The position numbers and the translations under genes are program-made. Positions 58,635-64,000 of a stretch of 64,000 nucleotides of DNA are shown here, in pieces. The first letter of the stretch is position 1; the number at the start of each line of letters is the position of its first letter. Source of the DNA: Lentisphaerae bacterium RIFOXYA12_64_32 (lineage in GTDB: Bacteria > Verrucomicrobiota > Lentisphaeria > Oligosphaerales > YB12-FULL-65-16); the NCBI GenBank assembly GCA_001803235.1, contig MHBL01000385.1:50931-114930 (forward strand), read 5' to 3'. Under the pieces are notes generated by a model, which was given only the letters and a program-made list of their open reading frames with translations, had not been told where the DNA came from and did not search any database.

Positions 58635-61148
58635 ATGGTGACCCGCTTTCACGACTGGTACGACAAGGTCCGCCCGGAACTCTCCGGGAACGGGCTCTGG
58701 CTGCACGGGCACGAACTGAACCGGCTGCCGGCGACCGAATACGAGCAACGCCCGCTGCGCGTGCTGTTCGCGCGGTTGTCCACCTTCGACGACACCGTCG
58801 ATTCCTTCACGCATCAACTCCTGTACCAGATCGCGGCCGGCACGGACGGCGTGTTCCCGGACCTGACCTTTCTCCCGCCGCCGCGCGATGCGGCACGGTT
58901 TGGCCGGGACGGTGTGCCCTGGTTGCTCGGCACGCAGACCAAGCTCGGCCCCGCCGGGTTCGACCTGATCGGGTTCTCCAACTCGGTCGGCGCGGAACTC
59001 GTCAACCTCCCCATCATGCTGGAACGCAGCGGGATACCGCTGACCGACCCAGAGCGCCTGCAACGGGCGGACGTGCCCATTATCCTCCTGGGCGGCGCCA
59101 ACGCGCTGTACGCCTCCTGCGTCTGGATCGGCGCTTCTTTCGTGGATGCGGTGTTCGTCGGCGAAGGCACGGTCGCACTGCGCCGCATCCTCGAAATCTG
59201 CCGTGATGCGAAAAACGAAGGCCGGTCCAAGCCAGAGACCTTGGCACGACTCGCGGCCGAAGTGCCCGGCCTGTTTATCCCGGCAGACTCGAGTGCGACA
59301 CACGGCCGCGCCGTGGCGCAGGACCTCGACCGCGCGGAGGCGCTCGAGTCCGGCCCGGTGCCGCTGCACCCGGATCGCATCGGTTCGGGGCACCTGCAGA
59401 TCAGCGAAGGCTGCCCGTGTTTCTGCGGCTTCTGTGCCCAGGCCTGGCTGCACCGACCCTACCGGGAACGCTCCCGCGGTGTGCTTCTCCGCACCGCGCT
59501 GCAAGCCAAGGCGCACATGGGCCTGAGTGAGATCGACCTGTTCAGCTTCAACTTCAACCAGCACTCGGAGTTCTACCGCCTGCTGTGGGACCTTGTCCCG
59601 CTGTTCCGCCGGATCGGCCTGAAGAGCCAGCGCTTCGACGCCCTGGCGCACGACCCGGGCATGGTCGCGTTCCTGCGCGCCGTCGGCAAGAGCACGTTCT
59701 CCTGCGGGCTCGAGGGTATCTCACCGCGACTGCGCCGTTACCTGCACAAGAACATCAGTGAACCCGACCTCGCCGCCAGCCTCCGCGCCATCCTGTCGGC
59801 ACAACCCCGGGAACTGAAGATCTTCCTGATCGCCACCGGGCTGGAAGCGGACGAGGACTTCCTCGCCTTCGCCGGACTCCTGGGCCGCATCGGCACACTC
59901 TGCACCCATCACGCCCGCGGCGTGCGCATCATCTTCTCCATGACACCGCTGGTGCGGTTCCCCTGGACCCCGCTGGAGTTCGAGGACGCGCCCGATCCCG
60001 AACAGGTGGCGCGCATCATCGACAGAACCGCGGGCCTGGTGCGCGCCCGCCAGCTCGAGTTCCGCGAGTCCGCCGATGTCGAGGACTACCGCGTGTCGCA
60101 AATCCTGGCGCGGGCCGCTGACCCGCGCGTCCAGACCGCGCTGCTGCAGGCGTTGCGCGAAACCGGGTTCGTCTACTACCGCAAAGTGTCGGCCGCGTTC
60201 GCCGCCGCGTTCGAACAAGCACTCTGCGCCGCGGGGCTGGACCCGGCCGTACTGCGCCGGGGCATTTCACCCGCGGAAAGCGGCACGACCCCCTGGGTCC
60301 GAATCGAGCCCGGCGTCCGGCGCGAGTTCCTCGTCGAGGCGGCGACACGCGCCCGCGAGTTCCGCGAGGTGGACTACTGCCTCGGTCGCACTTGGGCTAA
60401 CGCCGCCTGCGCCACGTGCGGCGCCTGCGATTCGCCCGAACAGGTCGCCACCCTGACTCAGGCTCGCCAGACACGGCCGTTCTCCCTGACCGATTTCGAG
60501 CAACACCTGCGTGGCGTGCGTGACGCCGAGGCGCCAGTCGCGTTCCGGGTCAGCGTCGGGGACCTGGCGCGCGGCGCACCGCGGCAAATCGTGGGCGTCG
60601 CCCTGGCCCGGGCACTGATGCTGGCCGAACCCGCCCTGATCCCATGGTACCGCGACACCGACATCCCGGTGTGGGCCAATGACGAAGCCTGGGCATGGGT
60701 CACGGGCGCCGACCTCGCCTGCCACGTCTGGCTCCGCGATGCCCTGCCGCAGCTCCAGACCATGCTGGATTCGCCCGACGCTGTGCAACGCGTGAACCGG
60801 CACCTGGACGGATGGGCGACGCTCCTCGGTCTTGCGCCGGACGGATGGACACCGCACCGGCTCCGGGTGGAGTCGCCGTTCCCGTTCGACCCGGGCGAGT
60901 ACCTGCGGACAAGGCGGCTCAACTCCACGCTCCGACGAACCGGCACAGACGCGTACCTTCATCAGCTCACACCCGACGCGCGGCGCCGGAAGGTCCTTCG
61001 CGGCCTCACGTATTCCGTCCCCAGGCCGGGAACCACGCTGATCGAGGTGGAGCCCGGATCAAAGTTCAGCCTGGGCGAGTTCATCGACGAGACCGTCCGG
61101 TTCCCGGCCGCCCACTCCCCTGCCCTGCTCCGCATCGTGTCGGAGTGA
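58635..61148 (+). CDS. B12-binding-domain radical SAM protein
   Basis: The 837-residue protein starts with a B12-binding-like Rossmann region (PLRVLFARLSTFDDTVDSFTH, FDLIGFSNSVGAELVNLPIMLERSGIPL, VPIILLGGANALYASC, VDAVFVGEGTVALRRI). The radical SAM core follows: ISEGCPCFCGFCAQAW, with CxxxCxxC for the 4Fe-4S cluster, then RSRGVLLRTAL and FSCGLEGISPRLRRYLHK. The long C-terminal part has a CATCGACDS Cys cluster that could bind a second metal or cluster. Family resemblance is to TIGR03960-type proteins. Substrate unknown. Confidence 0.85.
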   Translation: MVTRFHDWYDKVRPELSGNGLWLHGHELNRLPATEYEQRPLRVLFARLSTFDDTVDSFTHQLLYQIAAGTDGVFPDLTFLPPPRDAARFGRDGVPWLLGTQTKLGPAGFDLIGFSNSVGAELVNLPIMLERSGIPLTDPERLQRADVPIILLGGANALYASCVWIGASFVDAVFVGEGTVALRRILEICRDAKNEGRSKPETLARLAAEVPGLFIPADSSATHGRAVAQDLDRAEALESGPVPLHPDRIGSGHLQISEGCPCFCGFCAQAWLHRPYRERSRGVLLRTALQAKAHMGLSEIDLFSFNFNQHSEFYRLLWDLVPLFRRIGLKSQRFDALAHDPGMVAFLRAVGKSTFSCGLEGISPRLRRYLHKNISEPDLAASLRAILSAQPRELKIFLIATGLEADEDFLAFAGLLGRIGTLCTHHARGVRIIFSMTPLVRFPWTPLEFEDAPDPEQVARIIDRTAGLVRARQLEFRESADVEDYRVSQILARAADPRVQTALLQALRETGFVYYRKVSAAFAAAFEQALCAAGLDPAVLRRGISPAESGTTPWVRIEPGVRREFLVEAATRAREFREVDYCLGRTWANAACATCGACDSPEQVATLTQARQTRPFSLTDFEQHLRGVRDAEAPVAFRVSVGDLARGAPRQIVGVALARALMLAEPALIPWYRDTDIPVWANDEAWAWVTGADLACHVWLRDALPQLQTMLDSPDAVQRVNRHLDGWATLLGLAPDGWTPHRLRVESPFPFDPGEYLRTRRLNSTLRRTGTDAYLHQLTPDARRRKVLRGLTYSVPRPGTTLIEVEPGSKFSLGEFIDETVRFPAAHSPALLRIVSE

Positions 61149-61361
61149 GTCTTCCCCCGGCCTCGGGCGAAGTGGAGCATGGCTCCAGCCTTGCTCGATT
61201 CCGTTGCGCCCAATGCTACTGAGGGTCTCGGAATGCAATGCCAGGCGCATCACCTGCCGCGCAACTTCGCCCTTGACCCGTGGCCGCCCGGGCGCTAAGG
61301 TGAGTTGCAGCCGCTTGAGGCGAGCGCGGTTTCCCACACGTGAGATTGCAGGAGAACGCAC

Positions 61362-62246
61362 ATGCCCGTCATTGACATTCACGAACACGTAATTCCCCGG
61401 CCGCTTTTCCCCCACCCGCGCGCGAAACAGAACGTGGTCACCGCAACCGAACTGGTCGCGATCATGGACCGGGTCGGGATCGACAAGATGGTGGCCTTGC
61501 CGCTCTCGTCGCCCGAGACCTACCACTTCGTGCAATCCGTCGAGGAAGTCTTCGAGGCCTGCGACCAGTACCCGGACCGGTTCATCAAGTTCTGTGACGT
61601 TGATCCGCGGCTCGAGTCGAACTCGGTGAACTACGACTTCATGCCGATCCTCACCTACTACAAGTCGCTCGGGGCTCGCGGCCTGGGCGAGGCCACCGCC
61701 AACCTGCACTGGGACGACCCGCGCTACCAGTGCCTGCTGCGCGCCTGCAACGAACTGAGCCTGCCTTTCCTCTTCCACGTCGCCACGCAGGAGTTCAACA
61801 CCTACGGCATCATCACCGAACCCGGCTTGTATGACTTGGAGCGCGCCGTGCGCAAGTACCCGAACGTGCAGTTCATCGGTCACTCGCCCGGTTGGTGGAG
61901 TGAAGTGGCGCCCAACCCCTCACTCGCCGAGCGCAACGGCTATCCGAAGGGCAAGGTGGCGCCCGGCGGTCGGGTGCTGGAACTCATGCGCAGGTACCCG
62001 AACATGTGGGGCGACCTGTCCGCCGGCAGCGGTTACTACGCCTTGGCGCGCGACCCGGACTGGGCCTACCGCTTCATCGACGACTTCCAAGACCGCCTCC
62101 TCATGGGATTGGACATCTGCGTGCCCAGCAACGACAAGTGCGAACTGCTCGGGTTCCTGCGTGAAGCCCGTGAGGCAAACCACATCTCCGCCCAGGCCTT
62201 CGACAAAGTCATGGGCGGAAATGCCGTCCGACTCCTCGGACTCTGA
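61362..62246 (+). CDS. Amidohydrolase 2-family metal-dependent hydrolase
   Basis: The 294-residue TIM-barrel protein has the N-terminal metal motif DIHEHVIP, then FCDVDPRLESNSVNYDF, GARGLGEATANLHWDD, FLFHVATQE, QFIGHSPGWWSEV and the late LLMGLDICVPSND with the catalytic Asp. This is the PF04909 pattern (decarboxylases and lactone or amide hydrolases). AGGAG lies eight bases before the ATG. Substrate unknown; relatives occur in sugar-acid and aromatic pathways. Confidence 0.88.
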   Translation: MPVIDIHEHVIPRPLFPHPRAKQNVVTATELVAIMDRVGIDKMVALPLSSPETYHFVQSVEEVFEACDQYPDRFIKFCDVDPRLESNSVNYDFMPILTYYKSLGARGLGEATANLHWDDPRYQCLLRACNELSLPFLFHVATQEFNTYGIITEPGLYDLERAVRKYPNVQFIGHSPGWWSEVAPNPSLAERNGYPKGKVAPGGRVLELMRRYPNMWGDLSAGSGYYALARDPDWAYRFIDDFQDRLLMGLDICVPSNDKCELLGFLREAREANHISAQAFDKVMGGNAVRLLGL

Positions 62247-62318
62247 GCACCCCGGCCGGCCGGCGCCACCACCCAACCCGGCGCGAGAATGGCGGTGCTT
62301 GGGCGGGGAAGGCCAGGA

Positions 62319-63986
62319 TCAGAAGCTGTATTCCAGGGTGACCACCGCGCGGTCGTTGTTTCGCCACAGGCCGTAGTAACTCAACAGCGGCCCACTGAAG
62401 AACTCCACGCGGCCCGAGAGCAGGAGCGATGGGGTCAGGCGCTTTCGGACCTCGAACCGGTAGAACTGTCCCTCGCGCCTGAGTTCGTGATGCGCTGCCG
62501 CCGCAAGAGTCCAGCCCTCGTTGACCTTCAGTTCAGCCGCCACGGCAATATCGCGCTGCCCCAGGCGGGTCTCCCGCGAACTGATGACGTATCCCTCTGC
62601 GTACTGGGACTGCGTCTCCCATTCACCGAAGTACTCGGCCACCAGGTTCATGCTCTGACAGTGAAGGGACTGCGCCACCTCGTCAACCCCGACCGTCGTG
62701 CCTAGGGCATAGTTCAAGTAGCTGTCGTCCCGGCCGGCCTCGGCCTGATTGTGGATGCCCTCGCCATGGAATTCCCAGCGTCCGACCGTGGTGGAGAAAC
62801 CGGCAGCCACCGAGGCGTAGCGCACCGGGGTGACCTCCAGTTCCAGGCGCTTCTGCGCCAGAATGGCCTGGGCTGTGGCGGGTGAGACTTTCAAGACCGG
62901 GTATGGACTGTAGCAGTAAGAGAAGGAGGAATACAGGTCGAATCCCGCGTACGTCGTCTTGGCGCGGAGCAAGGTGCCCAGGTTCCGCCACGTCACGTCC
63001 GGCACGGTTCGTTTCGCCCTCAGTTCCCCGGTGGTCGGATCGACCGGGAGCTGATCGAGTGAGAGCGAGCGTTCCTCCATCCACGTCGACAGTTCCTCCG
63101 GCACCTCGGTGTCATTCGCGTCAGGGCCTGGGGCCAGGTCAAAGGCCTGCGTCGCCTCGTAACGGAAGTCGTAGTCAAACGCGCTGCCATACCAGCGGGA
63201 CCAGGGTGACGGCGCTTTGTGAATCTGGTAGACCGGGAGGAGCACGGCGGTGAACGTCGCGTCCCCGGCATAGCGGTCGATGCGCGCCTGCCAAGTCCCC
63301 ATGTCCCGGTGCTCGACGGGGTCGTTCAGGTCCCAGGCGTCGTAGCGATCCGCGGGCGAGAACAGGGTCGAGATACCGTTGGGCAGGAGCTTGCGGCCGA
63401 ACGTCAGGTCGTAATCTCCGAACGAACGGGTCGCGTACAACTCGTTGACCTCGACATGACGGCGGCGGCGGTCGTCGTCCTGCGGCCACTCGCTGACGCC
63501 GGCCCAGGTGTTCTCCTGGGTTCCAGCTTCGAGCCAGGTGTTGGCAACCACGTTCCAGCCGGCAACGGGCTGAGATGTGGACAGTTTCAGACGGCTGGCT
63601 CCGAGCCAGTCCTGGTAGTTCCACTGACCGCCCGGCGGTTCCGCGTCCACCCAGTAGTGGGTTCCGCTCAACTCGAGTTTGCCGTGGAGGTTGTCCAGAC
63701 ACGCGAGGTGCGCGCGCGTCGGTTGGGTCGGCGCAATTGGGGGCGGCGTGGCAAGGGCGTTGTCGAGCCCTTTGAGCAGGTCGTCAACGTTGTCCGTGGC
63801 CGGGGCGGATGGCGCCTGCGCCCCGGCGGCCAGGGCGCAGAGAACCACGGCCACAACCGCGGCGGTCAGAATTCGGAGCGTGGCGGCACCGCCCCCGGTT
63901 CGTAGTTCCGCCTTCGGGGCGTGTCGACTTAGCCACCTCAAGTGCGCAAGCACGCCCAACGTGGCCGGACCGGCTCGGTCCGGCAT
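62319..63986 (-). CDS. Outer-membrane beta-barrel protein (porin-like), 5' end uncertain
   Basis: The product has a signal peptide (TLRILTAAVVAVVLCALAAGAQA), a linker, then a body of alternating aromatic beta strands ending in VTLEYSF, a C-terminal Phe motif typical of barrels recognised by BamA. Strands such as LELSGTHYWVDAEP, DYDLTFGRKLLPNGISTLF and RYASVAAGFSTTVGRWEFHGEGIH fit this. The frame begins at 63986, near the window edge, but that start lies in a repeat-like region; the real start may be a GTG near 63953. Cargo unknown. Confidence 0.7.
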   Translation of the reverse strand: MPDRAGPATLGVLAHLRWLSRHAPKAELRTGGGAATLRILTAAVVAVVLCALAAGAQAPSAPATDNVDDLLKGLDNALATPPPIAPTQPTRAHLACLDNLHGKLELSGTHYWVDAEPPGGQWNYQDWLGASRLKLSTSQPVAGWNVVANTWLEAGTQENTWAGVSEWPQDDDRRRRHVEVNELYATRSFGDYDLTFGRKLLPNGISTLFSPADRYDAWDLNDPVEHRDMGTWQARIDRYAGDATFTAVLLPVYQIHKAPSPWSRWYGSAFDYDFRYEATQAFDLAPGPDANDTEVPEELSTWMEERSLSLDQLPVDPTTGELRAKRTVPDVTWRNLGTLLRAKTTYAGFDLYSSFSYCYSPYPVLKVSPATAQAILAQKRLELEVTPVRYASVAAGFSTTVGRWEFHGEGIHNQAEAGRDDSYLNYALGTTVGVDEVAQSLHCQSMNLVAEYFGEWETQSQYAEGYVISSRETRLGQRDIAVAAELKVNEGWTLAAAAHHELRREGQFYRFEVRKRLTPSLLLSGRVEFFSGPLLSYYGLWRNNDRAVVTLEYSF

Positions 63987-64000
63987 GCGGGAGCGAGCCG
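63897..64000. repeat. Repeat fragments at the right edge
   Basis: GGTTCGTAGTTCCGCCTTCGGGGC at 63897-63920 is a half-copy of the REP-like arm seen at 2513-2542. Bases 63958-64000 contain GGACCGGCTCGGTCCGGC and GGGAGCGAGCCG, related to the hairpin inside element C2. The window ends in it. Confidence 0.45.

Noticed and set aside
1..64000. CRISPR array or rRNA operon
   Set aside because: No regularly spaced short repeats with unique spacers and no rRNA-like sequence were seen on either strand.

Overview
The window is 64 kb of GC-rich bacterial chromosome with tightly packed housekeeping genes and one inserted mobile element. The cell looks Gram-negative-like: lipoprotein signal peptidase, an O-antigen ligase-type membrane protein, a large outer-membrane barrel candidate, and MreD/PBP2 for peptidoglycan elongation. 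Secreted glycan-active enzymes, a heterodisulfide-reductase-like FAD oxidoreductase of the exported/planctomycete type, TrpB2-type tryptophan synthase, a Hanks-type kinase and many exported proteins of unknown function suggest an uncultured member of the PVC group or a neighbouring phylum (for example Lentisphaerota, Hydrogenedentota or Armatimonadota). No rRNA or marker here settles this, so the lineage is inference.

Layout. 1-7 kb: secreted glycoside hydrolase-like protein, purM, an AbrB-like remnant, O-antigen ligase-type protein, RicT/PSP1. 7-19 kb: FAD oxidoreductase with a consensus promoter, an exported protein, a deacetylase-like + PHP phosphatase pair, mreD-mrdA, a group-2-like sigma factor, a polytopic membrane protein. 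18.9-27.5 kb: a 7.68-kb integrative element in tRNA-Arg(UCU), flanked on the left by the decayed end of what looks like an older related element with a broken HigBA module. 27.8-32.3 kb: thrH, cimA and hom, with a Thr/Met-rich leader peptide and an attenuator ahead of hom. 32.6-36.5 kb: miaA-lspA-dksA-like and uvrC. 37.3-50.8 kb: trpB2, dCMP deaminase, Ser/Thr kinase, hisF, purE, an S41 peptidase-like protein, trmH family, recD2, a PD40 propeller protein. 50.9-64 kb: queA, smpB, a sugar-catabolism set (GH29 fucosidase, polyol dehydrogenase, lipoprotein), polyprenyl synthase, a B12-binding radical SAM protein, an amidohydrolase and an outer-membrane barrel candidate.

Most notable. (1) The tRNA-Arg element encodes a tyrosine integrase beside its left attachment site and, at its other end, a compact family-A DNA polymerase-like protein, followed by iteron-like repeats. 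The overall plan recalls pipolins (which carry PolB), but with a PolA-type enzyme. (2) The hom leader carries a promoter, a ribosome-binding site, a Thr/Met-rich peptide, an antiterminator segment and an intrinsic terminator. (3) At least four non-coding elements share terminal inverted repeats containing GCGTCAGTCGCGGG; one of them supplies the stop codon of uvrC. (4) MiaA has Trp in place of the Walker A glycine. (5) A promoter-terminator unit with no ORF at 36.6-36.8 kb is a candidate small RNA.
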